A stretch of 42,050 nt of DNA from Saprospiraceae bacterium. Lineage in GTDB: Bacteria > Bacteroidota > Bacteroidia > Chitinophagales > Saprospiraceae. Position 1 is the stretch's first letter; each line of letters opens with the position of its first letter. Position numbers and translations under genes: made by a program. Location of the stretch: NCBI GenBank assembly GCA_016787415.1, contig JAEUUT010000058.1:1-42050 (forward strand). The letters are read 5' to 3'. The notes under the pieces are model-generated. The model was not told the DNA's origin. It saw only the letters and a program-made list of their open reading frames with translations, and ran no database searches. This document shows positions 26,597 through 33,660 of the stretch, in pieces.

Positions 26597-27742
26597 GTGA
26601 AAGAGATAGAAGAAATTGTCCGGGCATACGATAAAGCCCGGCAAAAAGAACAGGATTGTGTCCTGGCTACCGTAGTACATGTGGAAGGCTCCTCGTATCG
26701 GCGACCAGGAGCCCGAATGCTGGTGATGCCCGACGGACAACTGACCGGCGCCATCAGCGGCGGCTGCCTCGAAGGTGATGCATTGAGAAAGGCGCTGTAT
26801 GTACTGACACTTGGAGAGCCCATGCTGGTAACCTACGATACCAGCGATGAAGACGATGCGCAAATGGGCGCTCGTATGGGTTGCAATGGCGTTATTCAGG
26901 TATTGATGGAACCTGTTCGCTGTGAAGCCCTGCTTACCCCGGTTCATTACATCGCGGAAGCCATCAAAACGCGGGAGGCGTCGCTGTTGCTTACACTGTT
27001 TTCACTGGAAAACAAGAGAAGCGCTCAACAGGGCACTTGTTTGATATGGAAAAAAAATGGTATCGCTCCTGAAATGAACGCCCCTGCAAGATGGGCAGAG
27101 GAAGCGCAAAACGTATTCCTGGAAAAACGCACCGTTTTCAAACACTATGTATCCGAAAACGCAGGTATTCATGCTTTTTGGGAATATATTGAAACGCCGA
27201 TTGCATTGACGGTAGTAGGCACTGGCAAAGATGCCATTCCTCTGGTAGAAATGGCCAATATTCTGGGCTGGCAGACGGCGCTTGCCGATCCGGTGCTGAA
27301 CAAACCGCAGCCCGATTTTTTTGTTCCCTCCTGCCAGTTCCTCACGGCCAAACCCGAGCAATTGCTCCAAAACGTACCGACCGATTCACGCAGCGCTTTT
27401 GTGCTGCTCACTCACAATTACGCCCTCGATTTGAGGATGCTAATGCCACTACTGGATACGGATGTGTCGTACATCGGCTGCCTGGGACCCAAAAAGAAAA
27501 CAGAGCGAATGATCGACGAGATACAACGCTCCGGTACAAACCTGACGGATGCACAACTCAATAAAATTTACGGGCCTTCCGGGCTGAACATCGGCGCCGA
27601 AACGCCCGAGGAAATTGCTTTATCCATTCTGGCTGAAATACAGGCAGTTTTTGCCGGTAAAGAGGGTAAAAGTTTGCGGACGAATTCAACTTCCATTCAT
27701 GGAAGAGCCGGAAACACCTTCGAAACCGTTTTTCTAGAATAG
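26597..27742 (+). CDS. XdhC-family molybdenum cofactor maturation protein
   Basis: 381 residues, start GTG at 26597. The N-terminal XdhC domain is recognisable (CVLATVVHVEGSSYRRPGAR and GAISGGCLEGD). The C-terminal Rossmann domain begins LTVVGTGKDAIPLVEMANIL and continues LTHNYALDLRMLM. XdhC proteins bind molybdenum cofactor, promote its sulfuration and hand it to the apoenzyme, here almost certainly the preceding large subunit. The gap to that gene is 10 bases. The TAG stop (27740-27742) is followed directly by a TTTGCCC heptad array. Confidence 0.93.
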   Translation: MKEIEEIVRAYDKARQKEQDCVLATVVHVEGSSYRRPGARMLVMPDGQLTGAISGGCLEGDALRKALYVLTLGEPMLVTYDTSDEDDAQMGARMGCNGVIQVLMEPVRCEALLTPVHYIAEAIKTREASLLLTLFSLENKRSAQQGTCLIWKKNGIAPEMNAPARWAEEAQNVFLEKRTVFKHYVSENAGIHAFWEYIETPIALTVVGTGKDAIPLVEMANILGWQTALADPVLNKPQPDFFVPSCQFLTAKPEQLLQNVPTDSRSAFVLLTHNYALDLRMLMPLLDTDVSYIGCLGPKKKTERMIDEIQRSGTNLTDAQLNKIYGPSGLNIGAETPEEIALSILAEIQAVFAGKEGKSLRTNSTSIHGRAGNTFETVFLE

Positions 27743-27835
27743 TTTGCCCCTTGCTTTTTGCCCTTTGCCCCTTCAATCTCCCCCTTCCTCCTCCTTCCCC
27801 TTTGCTTCTTGCCCCTTATTCTTCGCTCTTCCCGC
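27743..27835. repeat. Heptad array, word TTTGCCC (element H)
   Basis: TTTGCCC, CTTGCTT, TTTGCCC, TTTGCCC runs in register from the base after the xdhC stop (27743-27770). A second block, TTTGCTT, CTTGCCC, CTTATTC, TTCGCTC, covers 27801-27828. The array overlaps the 3' end of the minus-strand gene at 27773-27967 and supplies its last codons and stop. No complementary arm is seen. Confidence 0.75.
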
Positions 27836-27967
27836 GTCTTTCAGCGCCTGATGTATCAGCCATTCCAGTTGCCCGTTCACACTACGGAACTCGTCTGCAG
27901 CCCATTTTTCGAGTGCCGCATAGGTGGCTTCGTCGATACGGAGTACAAAAGATTTTTTTGCAGACAT
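27773..27967 (-). CDS. Small ribbon-helix-helix (Arc-type) protein with repeat-encoded tail
   Basis: 64 residues from the ATG at 27967; an upstream extension would run through the neighbouring repeat and is rejected. Residues 1-47 (KKSFVLRIDEATYAALEKWA ... DEFRSVNGQLEWLIHQALKDAGR) form an Arc/MetJ-like ribbon-helix-helix: a beta strand for DNA contact, then two helices. Residues 48-64 (AKNKGQEAKGKEEEGGD) are coded by the pyrimidine-rich heptad array on the other strand and look like an added tail. The upstream gene in the same direction is an SPFH protein 141 bases away, separated by inverted repeat E. Probably a DNA-binding partner or regulator; from memory such Arc-type genes recur next to SPFH genes, unverified here. 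Confidence 0.85.
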   Translation of the reverse strand: MSAKKSFVLRIDEATYAALEKWAADEFRSVNGQLEWLIHQALKDAGRAKNKGQEAKGKEEEGGD

Positions 27968-27970
27968 GAT

Positions 27971-28106
27971 AGAGAAGTGAGAGAAGTGAGAGGGTGAGAG
28001 GTGAGAGGTGAGAGTACGTAGAGTGTGCCGCGTTGCCCTTGAAAAATATATTTCGAAGCGGCACACTCTACGTACTCTCACCTCTCACCTCTCACCTCTC
28101 ACCTCT
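27971..28106. repeat. Heptad-array inverted repeat, word AGAGGTG, with a 21-bp unique stem (element E)
   Basis: The left arm runs from 27971 with units AGAGAAGTG (twice), AGAGGGTG and AGAGGTG (twice), into AGAGTACGTAGAGTGTGCC and GC at 28031. The right arm (28058-28106) is the exact complement of the unique stem followed by four AGAGGTG units. The perfectly paired part is 35 bases per arm (27997-28031 with 28058-28092). The loop is 26 bases and AT-rich. It lies between the SPFH stop (2 bases away) and the start of the ribbon-helix-helix gene. Confidence 0.92.
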
Positions 28107-28108
28107 GA

Positions 28109-28960
28109 TTAATGGTGTAAAGTGCCAGTATTCACAATTGGTTGCGCATTTCTATCGCCACAGAGCACCACGAGCAGGTTGCTGACCATGGCAGCCTTTT
28201 TCTCTTCATCGAGGTCGACGATATTTTTGTGCGAAAGTTGTTCGAGTGCCATTTCCACCATACCGACGGCTCCTTCCACTATTTTGGCACGGGCAGCCAC
28301 GATGGCCGTGGCCTGTTGGCGTTGCAGCATGGCGCCGGCGATTTCGGTGGCGTAGGCCAGGTTGTTGATACGCGCTTCGATGACTTCGATACCGGCGATG
28401 AGCAGACGCTCCGAAATTTCGTGGGCCAACTGATGGTTCACTTCATCGGAATTGGTGCGCAGCGATACGGTAGCATGTTCGTCTTCCAGGTTGTCATAAC
28501 TGTACAGACCGGCCAGTTTGCGGACAGCCGCTTCGCTCTGGATTTTCACGAAGTCGGGGTAGTTTTCCACATCAAAAGTTGCTTTAAAGGTGTCGCGTAC
28601 GCGGTACATCACCACGGCCCCGATCATGATCGGGTTGCCTTGTTTGTCGTTCACCTTGATCATCGGCACATCGAGGGTAACCGCCCGCAGCGATACCTTT
28701 TTCTTGGTATAAAAAGGATTGGCGTAAAAAAAGCCGCTCTCGCTAATTGTGCCTACATAATCGCCGAACAGGTTCATTACTCGGCTATTGTTGGGTTCGA
28801 TAGCAAGGAAGCCGGGAGCAATGATCAGCAGGTCGACAAACAAAATGATACTGCCAATCACAAACTGCTTTTGCGTCAGCAAAAAGATGCCAGCAGCCAG
28901 CAACACAAAAAAGAATGCCAGCATAGCCCAGCCGGAAGTAGGTTTTATGATCTTTTCCAT
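28109..28960 (-). CDS. SPFH / band 7 membrane protein
   Basis: 283 residues. Two adjacent membrane segments (AMLAFFFVLLAAGIFLL; FVIGSIILFVDLLIIAPGFLAI) are followed by the SPFH domain (VSLRAVTLDVPMIKVNDKQ, then GAVVMYRVRDTFKATFDVE) and a helical flotillin-like tail rich in Ala/Glu (EIAGAMLQRQQATAIVAARA). SPFH proteins oligomerise in the membrane and organise proteases or lipid domains; the partner here is unknown. It has a good promoter (28999-29030) and is followed by an inverted repeat and the ribbon-helix-helix gene. Confidence 0.92.
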   Translation of the reverse strand: MEKIIKPTSGWAMLAFFFVLLAAGIFLLTQKQFVIGSIILFVDLLIIAPGFLAIEPNNSRVMNLFGDYVGTISESGFFYANPFYTKKKVSLRAVTLDVPMIKVNDKQGNPIMIGAVVMYRVRDTFKATFDVENYPDFVKIQSEAAVRKLAGLYSYDNLEDEHATVSLRTNSDEVNHQLAHEISERLLIAGIEVIEARINNLAYATEIAGAMLQRQQATAIVAARAKIVEGAVGMVEMALEQLSHKNIVDLDEEKKAAMVSNLLVVLCGDRNAQPIVNTGTLHH

Positions 28961-28998
28961 TTTTTCGAATTGATTTTGATTTGATATTATTTTGATAG

Positions 28999-29030
28999 CA
29001 AATATAATCGACTGTGCCCGGGCTTGTCAA
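28999..29030 (-). promoter_or_regulatory. Promoter of the SPFH gene (-33 TTG, -7 TATATTTG)
   Basis: On the minus strand TATATTTG (28999-29006) matches TAnnTTTG exactly, and TTG (28028-type position, i.e. 29028-29030) lies 21 bases upstream, the usual Bacteroidota spacing. The predicted leader is about 30 bases. Confidence 0.65.
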
Positions 29031-29089
29031 GTGTTTGTCCCTGAAATGTTGGTTTTTGACGACGAAAATGATATTTAGTGGGACAAGGG

Positions 29090-29128
29090 AAAAAAAAATA
29101 CCGGATGCTTCCGTAGAAACATCCGGTA
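29090..29128 (-). terminator. Rho-independent terminator of the Cys-rich protein gene
   Basis: Read on the minus strand, TACCGGATG (29120-29128) and CATCCGGTA (29099-29107) form a 9-bp stem with a 12-base loop, followed directly by nine T residues (plus-strand A run 29090-29098). It lies 57 bases after the stop of the gene at 29185-29577. Confidence 0.85.
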
Positions 29129-29184
29129 TAAAAAGTAGAAACGGGCGAAACGGCATTTATTCCACACCGTCGGCCCCTGAAAAT

Positions 29185-29577
29185 TTATTGCTCCATTTCC
29201 TTGGCGCAAGCCTTGTTGGCCGATTTGCCGGCACAGCATGCTTTACCAGAGCCGGCGCCGGAAGCGCAGCAGGCTTTTTTCGTCATGGTTGCTTTATCGG
29301 AAGCAGTAGCCGTTTTTGGCGCTACATTCACGAAAGCATTGGAGGCTTCATCATATTGTACGCTTACGAAACGCACATTGCCTTGAGCATCGGCTTCTTT
29401 ACGAACATAAGAAACGGTGCCGTCATCAGCCATACGTTTTTCGATGCTGGCATCAGAAGCAGCGGCTTTGGCTACTTTGCTGGCGCAAGCGCTTTTACCA
29501 GCGCAGCAAGCCTGTGCATTGGCGTTTGCCAGACCAAGGGCAAAAATGAAGGCGAAGAAAAAGATTGCTTTTTTCAT
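29185..29577 (-). CDS. Small exported Cys-rich protein with repeated ACCAGKSA motifs
   Basis: 130 residues that I do not recognise as a named family. A clear signal peptide (AIFFFAFIFALGLANANAQ) is followed at once by ACCAGKSACASK. The middle (about 60 residues) is cysteine-free, with VSYVRKEADAQGNVRFVSVQ, a likely beta-hairpin. The C-terminal end repeats the Cys motif: KKACCASGAGSGKACCAGKS, then ANKACAKEMEQ. Eight Cys, including three CC pairs, are confined to the two ends of the mature protein. This suggests metal binding or disulfide-linked ends in the periplasm (inference). It is a single-gene unit with its own promoter (29667-29674) and a strong terminator. Confidence 0.8.
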   Translation of the reverse strand: MKKAIFFFAFIFALGLANANAQACCAGKSACASKVAKAAASDASIEKRMADDGTVSYVRKEADAQGNVRFVSVQYDEASNAFVNVAPKTATASDKATMTKKACCASGAGSGKACCAGKSANKACAKEMEQ

Positions 29578-29666
29578 GAGTCAATCTGAAATGTTTGAAT
29601 TGTTAAAAAATGCGTGACGTTTTGTTGTTGGGTGATTCGAGGCAATTACACCATCAAATCAGGCTC

Positions 29667-29674
29667 CAAAAGTA
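29667..29674 (-). promoter_or_regulatory. -7 promoter box TACTTTTG of the Cys-rich protein gene
   Basis: An exact TAnnTTTG on the minus strand, 89 bases before the ATG at 29577, giving a leader of about 80 bases. The gap to the protease gene holds nothing else recognisable. Confidence 0.55.
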
Positions 29675-29726
29675 ATCAGAATTTCTCCGAAATTGTCTCT
29701 TTCAATAAACCTTAACAAGCACGGAT

Positions 29727-31346
29727 TTACTTTCCAGCCAAAATTGTACTGTATCGGTTCGTGTCGTTGAGAAGTTTTACGGCTTCTTTAATTTCCGGGT
29801 CATTCACGAGGTTTTTGCGCACTTTACCCCGCTGGAAGTAGTACCTTCCTACAATATCCTGTTCGATTTCATGCAAGATGCGGTCGCGGTTTTTGGCTAG
29901 TTCGCCTTTTTTCTCCGCTTTGATTTTGTTTTCCAGTTGCACAATTTCTGTGGACAAGGGCAGGTTTTCGCTTTGGGAAATGCTACGCAGTTCGGCTAGT
30001 TTTTTCTCTGTAACGGTTTGATAGTCAAAATTTTTGCTTTGAACATACTGTGCAAAACCGTCGAAATCGGTGAATTCAAACACCTCGATGGAATCGATTT
30101 TGGCGTGTTTCTGCGTGAACTCCGTCACGTAATCGAAAATAATATTTTGCTCCAGCAGTGCTTTTACAATGCCGGTTGCCGTGTCATGCGGAAGCACTAC
30201 ATCCGGTTTGATACCGCCGCCGTCGAGCACGGTGCGGCCATTGCGGGTTTTGAATTGTGCGCGTTCGGATTCTGGAATATCCACAGGAACGCCGTTTTTA
30301 TAACGCACCGACTGTATGCAGCGGCCTGAAGGAATGTAGTATTTGGCCGTGGTCAGTTTGATACGAGCATTGTACCCCAGATCCTTGGTATTTTGCACCA
30401 GTCCTTTGCCATAACTGCGCTGGCCCATAATGACAGCACGGTCGAGGTCTTGCAGGGCGCCGGAAGTAACTTCACTGGCTGAAGCGCTGTGGCTATCCAC
30501 CAGCACCACTACCGGAATATCCTTATCCACTGGCGCATGCTGGGTTTTCAGGCTGATGTCCCACTCCGGTACTTTGCCTTTTGTGCTGGCTACAAATTCG
30601 CCTTTCGGTACAAAAACGTTTACCAGGTTGATGGCTTCGTTGAGCAAACCACCGCCATTGCCACGCAGGTCGAGAATAACACCCTTCAGGTTGGGGTTTT
30701 TCTCTTTCAGGGTGCGCAGCGCGTTGCCTACGTTTTCTCCGGCATCCTGCGAGAAAGTTGTCAGATTGACATATCCGATGCCATCAGCCACCAGGCCCGA
30801 GTGCGGCACATTGGGGATAATCACCTCGCCACGTTCGAGCGTAATATTGAGGTCTTTTTTCTCGCCGGGGCGGCGCACCACCAATTGGGATTTGGTGCCC
30901 GGAAATCCGCGCAGGAAATCGAGCACCTGGCCCTCGGTTTTCCCCTTTGCATTTTGGCCATCGATGGCAATAAAAGCATCGCCCACTTTCAGACCAGACT
31001 TGTGGGCCGGGCTGTTTTCGTAAATTTCAGTGATAATTACCCAGTCGCCGATGCGTTTACCCTGTGCCCCCACGCCATTGTAGGCGCCATCTACCTGAAT
31101 GCGATACCCTTCGATGTCCGTTTCGGAGATGTAATTCGTGAACGGATCAAGCCCTTCCAACATGGCATCCAGGCCTTGCCGCATCAGTTTGTTGGGGTCG
31201 AGTTCGTCTACATACGAATGGTTGACTTCGCGGTAGGCATTGGCGAAGATTTCCATGTTTTTGGCAATGTCGAAGTATTTGCCCTGGGCCGACACTGCAC
31301 CGGCCAGCAGGAAAAAGACCGGGAAAATTTTGAGTTTATGGATCAT
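29727..31346 (-). CDS. S41 family C-terminal processing peptidase with PDZ domain
   Basis: 539 residues from the ATG at 31346, chosen because it gives a clean signal peptide (LKIFPVFFLLAGAVSAQ). A near -7 box (TGTCTTTG, 31377-31384) would also lie between it and the further-upstream start at 31397. Order: N-terminal helical region, PDZ domain (VITEIYENSPAHKSGLKVGD), S41 catalytic domain with VILDLRGNGGGLLNEA, the nucleophile in VDSHSASASEVTSGALQDL and the general-base Lys in GQRSYGKGLVQ. A long C-terminal helical extension follows. Such Ctp/Tsp enzymes trim or degrade envelope proteins in the periplasm. Confidence 0.93.
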   Translation of the reverse strand: MIHKLKIFPVFFLLAGAVSAQGKYFDIAKNMEIFANAYREVNHSYVDELDPNKLMRQGLDAMLEGLDPFTNYISETDIEGYRIQVDGAYNGVGAQGKRIGDWVIITEIYENSPAHKSGLKVGDAFIAIDGQNAKGKTEGQVLDFLRGFPGTKSQLVVRRPGEKKDLNITLERGEVIIPNVPHSGLVADGIGYVNLTTFSQDAGENVGNALRTLKEKNPNLKGVILDLRGNGGGLLNEAINLVNVFVPKGEFVASTKGKVPEWDISLKTQHAPVDKDIPVVVLVDSHSASASEVTSGALQDLDRAVIMGQRSYGKGLVQNTKDLGYNARIKLTTAKYYIPSGRCIQSVRYKNGVPVDIPESERAQFKTRNGRTVLDGGGIKPDVVLPHDTATGIVKALLEQNIIFDYVTEFTQKHAKIDSIEVFEFTDFDGFAQYVQSKNFDYQTVTEKKLAELRSISQSENLPLSTEIVQLENKIKAEKKGELAKNRDRILHEIEQDIVGRYYFQRGKVRKNLVNDPEIKEAVKLLNDTNRYSTILAGK

Positions 31347-31435
31347 ATTGATGTTTGAAATACATTTTTCAAGCAGCAAAGACATGCTGTTTGCCACAAG
31401 GTGCGCTGAAAGCAGGTCTATAGCGGCTTAAAAAA

Positions 31436-32197
31436 TCATTGCGTTAAAAAATTTTTCAGCACAGCCAGTAATTCGTTCGGTTTGTCGGCATGCACCCAGT
31501 GTCCAGCGCCTTCAATTGTGACCACCTCCGCATGGGGGAATAGCGTTTTTATCAACGGAATATCCTTGTCTTTGATATAATCCGACCGGCTGCCCCGCAC
31601 AAAAAGAGCCGGTTTGGTGTAAGGTTCGCCGCTTACAGCCGCCAGCACATCGGTGTAATGCTTCCAAAGTACGGGCAGGTTCATTTTCCAGGTAAAACGC
31701 CCGTCGTCCTCTCGCGTCACGTTTTTCAACAGAAATTGCCGGGTGCCTGCGTCCGGAATCCGGTCGGTAAGGTAGGCCTCGATGTCTTTTCGGGTGGGCA
31801 TTTTCGACAAATCTAGGTCGAGCAAGGCGCGAAAAATGGACGAATGGTTGTCTTCTGCCACGCCGGGTTCCATATCGACCACTACGAGACGATCCACCAT
31901 TTCAGGGTGTGTGAGCGCCAGTTGCATGGCCACCTTGCCGCCCATGCTGTGCCCGACTACATTGGCCGAAAACATCCAGTGTTGCTCCATCAGCAGGCGC
32001 ACATCTTCGGCCATTTCCGGGTAGGAGTGTGTGGAAACGTGTGGTGATCGGCCATGATTGCGCAAGTCGGGCGTAACCACCAGGTGCGTATCAGACAGGG
32101 CCTTGGCGATGGTTTGCCAGTTGTCGGAAAACCCAAACAATCCATGCAGAATCAGTACAGGGCTTCCTTGCCCGAATTCACGAAAAAAGAGTTCCAT
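31436..32197 (-). CDS. Alpha/beta hydrolase, YbfF/ABHD11-type esterase
   Basis: A 253-residue cytosolic hydrolase. The oxyanion-region motif is LILHGLFGFSDNW, the nucleophile S84 lies in VVGHSMGGKVAMQLAL, and the catalytic His is H233 in IEGAGHWVHADKP. DLRNHGRSPH after strand 4 is typical of the YbfF/ABHD11 group of acyl esterases. The physiological substrate is unknown. It is minus-strand, 89 bases upstream of the S41 protease gene, and divergent from recA across a 271-base space. Confidence 0.9.
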   Translation of the reverse strand: MELFFREFGQGSPVLILHGLFGFSDNWQTIAKALSDTHLVVTPDLRNHGRSPHVSTHSYPEMAEDVRLLMEQHWMFSANVVGHSMGGKVAMQLALTHPEMVDRLVVVDMEPGVAEDNHSSIFRALLDLDLSKMPTRKDIEAYLTDRIPDAGTRQFLLKNVTREDDGRFTWKMNLPVLWKHYTDVLAAVSGEPYTKPALFVRGSRSDYIKDKDIPLIKTLFPHAEVVTIEGAGHWVHADKPNELLAVLKNFLTQ

Positions 32198-32219
32198 TTT
32201 TTATCAATTGCCCTGCGAG

Positions 32220-32254
32220 CAGGTGATTTAACACCTGTTTTTTATGTATGTTTG
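32220..32254 (+). promoter_or_regulatory. Hairpin with T-tract followed by a -7 box, upstream of recA
   Basis: CAGGTG-ATTTAA-CACCTG (32220-32237) followed by six Ts (32238-32243) has the form of a terminator reading rightward, although no plus-strand gene lies before it. It could instead be an operator between the two divergent genes. TATGTTTG (32247-32254) right after it is an exact -7 box that would give a recA leader of about 200 bases. Confidence 0.45.
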
Positions 32255-32409
32255 CCTCATCGACGACATTTGATTTGTGTTTGATTTTTTCTTCGATACT
32301 CCTTGTTTGAAAGGTATTTCCAACATTTCCTTTTCAGGGAAATATCAACCGACAAAACAATTTTTTCAAAAATAAAAGACAAAATGTTTTTTAATTGAAA
32401 CACTTTGTT

Positions 32410-32417
32410 TATTTTTG
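32410..32417 (+). promoter_or_regulatory. Proximal -7 promoter box TATTTTTG of recA
   Basis: An exact TAnnTTTG match 51 bases before the recA ATG. It excludes the TTG at 32415 as a start. No obvious LexA-type palindrome is seen next to it. Confidence 0.55.
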
Positions 32418-32468
32418 TCCCTGCATTGTAACCACATACTCCTAAACAGCACGCACCAACACAACACC

Positions 32469-33539
32469 ATGGCAGACGAAAGAGAAAATAAACTCAAAAC
32501 CCTACAGTCTACAATAGACCGCCTCGACAAAACGTACGGCAAAGGTACAATTATGCGTCTGGGCGACAAGCAGGCCATCGAAGTCGAAGTCATTCCAACC
32601 GGTTCGCTCGGACTGGATATCGCTTTGGGCTGCTACGGCCTTCCCAAAGGGCGTATTATCGAAATTTATGGCCCGGAGTCTTCCGGTAAAACCACCCTCG
32701 CCATTCATGCGGTGGCGGAATGCCAGAAACAGGGCGGTATTGCCGCTATTATCGACGCAGAGCACGCATTCGACCGCTTTTATGCCGAAGCGCTGGGTGT
32801 AGACGTCAATAACCTGCTCATCAGCCAGCCCGACAATGGCGAGCAGGCGCTGGAAATCGCAGAAAACCTGATTCGCTCAGGCGCTGTGGATATTCTGGTA
32901 GTCGACTCTGTGGCGGCACTCGTACCCCGCTCGGAGATCGAAGGTGAAATGGGCGACTCCAAAATGGGTCTCCAGGCACGCCTCATGAGCCAGGCCATGC
33001 GTAAAATGACGGCCAATATCGGCCGCACCGGCTGCTGCTGTATCTTTATCAACCAGTTGCGCGAAAAAATTGGTGTGATGTTCGGCAACCCTGAAACTAC
33101 CACGGGCGGTAATGCGCTCAAGTTTTATGCTTCCGTACGCCTCGACATCCGCAAAAGCGGCGCTGCCATCAAAGACAAAGACGGCAACCTCGTGGGCAAT
33201 CAGGTGAAGGTAAAGGTGGTAAAAAACAAACTTGCTCCGCCCTTCCGCGTAGCATCTTTCGATATTGTGTTCGGAGAAGGTATTTCTAAATCCGGCGAAA
33301 TCATTGACCTGGGCTCTGAAATGGACATCATCCAGAAAAGTGGCGCCTGGTACAGTTATAGCGGCGCAAAAATTGCCCAGGGCCGCGACGCTGCCAAGAT
33401 TTTCCTGCAAGATAATCCGGAAGTAGCCCTCGAAATCGAACAGAAAATCAAAGAAAAACTGGCGTCGGGTTCGGTAAGAAGCGCCTCCGCAGCAAAAGTA
33501 GCTGTATCGGATGACGACGGTGATGACGATGATTTTTGA
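32469..33539 (+). CDS. recA: Recombinase RecA
   Basis: A 356-residue ATP-dependent DNA strand-exchange protein of homologous recombination and the SOS response. Walker [10 protein letters not shown] is at residues 68-76. The segment [40 protein letters not shown] and [17 protein letters not shown] are core RecA motifs. The C-terminus ends in the usual acidic tail (DDDGDDDDF). Start ATG at 32469. A strong terminator hairpin follows at 33576, and recJ comes next with its own promoter-like box, grouping two recombination genes. Confidence 0.98.
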   Translation: MADERENKLKTLQSTIDRLDKTYGKGTIMRLGDKQAIEVEVIPTGSLGLDIALGCYGLPKGRIIEIYGPESSGKTTLAIHAVAECQKQGGIAAIIDAEHAFDRFYAEALGVDVNNLLISQPDNGEQALEIAENLIRSGAVDILVVDSVAALVPRSEIEGEMGDSKMGLQARLMSQAMRKMTANIGRTGCCCIFINQLREKIGVMFGNPETTTGGNALKFYASVRLDIRKSGAAIKDKDGNLVGNQVKVKVVKNKLAPPFRVASFDIVFGEGISKSGEIIDLGSEMDIIQKSGAWYSYSGAKIAQGRDAAKIFLQDNPEVALEIEQKIKEKLASGSVRSASAAKVAVSDDDGDDDDF

Positions 33540-33575
33540 TATTCCATCAACCTTGAGTTGATCCAGATATTCCAT

Positions 33576-33616
33576 CCCGGATTTTGGCGAAGGCCAGAAT
33601 CCGGGATTTTCTTTTC
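33576..33616 (+). terminator. Terminator of recA
   Basis: CCCGGATT (33576-33583) pairs with AATCCGGG (33598-33605), with an inner TGGC/GCCA stem and a GAAG loop, followed by the T-rich ATTTTCTTTT. It starts 36 bases after the recA stop. Confidence 0.85.
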
Positions 33617-33625
33617 CAAAAATAA

Positions 33626-33633
33626 TATCTTCG
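33626..33633 (+). promoter_or_regulatory. Near -7 box TATCTTCG before recJ
   Basis: One mismatch from TAnnTTTG, 27 bases before the recJ ATG and just after the recA terminator, so recJ probably has its own promoter. Confidence 0.4.
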
Positions 33634-33660
33634 CCCTGCTGAACCTAATCGAAACACGCA

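Noticed and set aside
25828..26823. Minus-strand frame of 331 codons opposite the molybdenum subunit and xdhC
   Set aside because: It spans the ends of two well-identified genes and has no coherent protein features.
28082..28112. Upstream extension of the ribbon-helix-helix gene to 28081
   Set aside because: The extra 38 residues would be coded by the inverted repeat and do not resemble protein; the ATG at 27967 begins exactly at the domain.
33540..33660. LexA-type SOS box near recA or recJ
   Set aside because: No convincing palindrome of that kind was seen; the structure here is a terminator.
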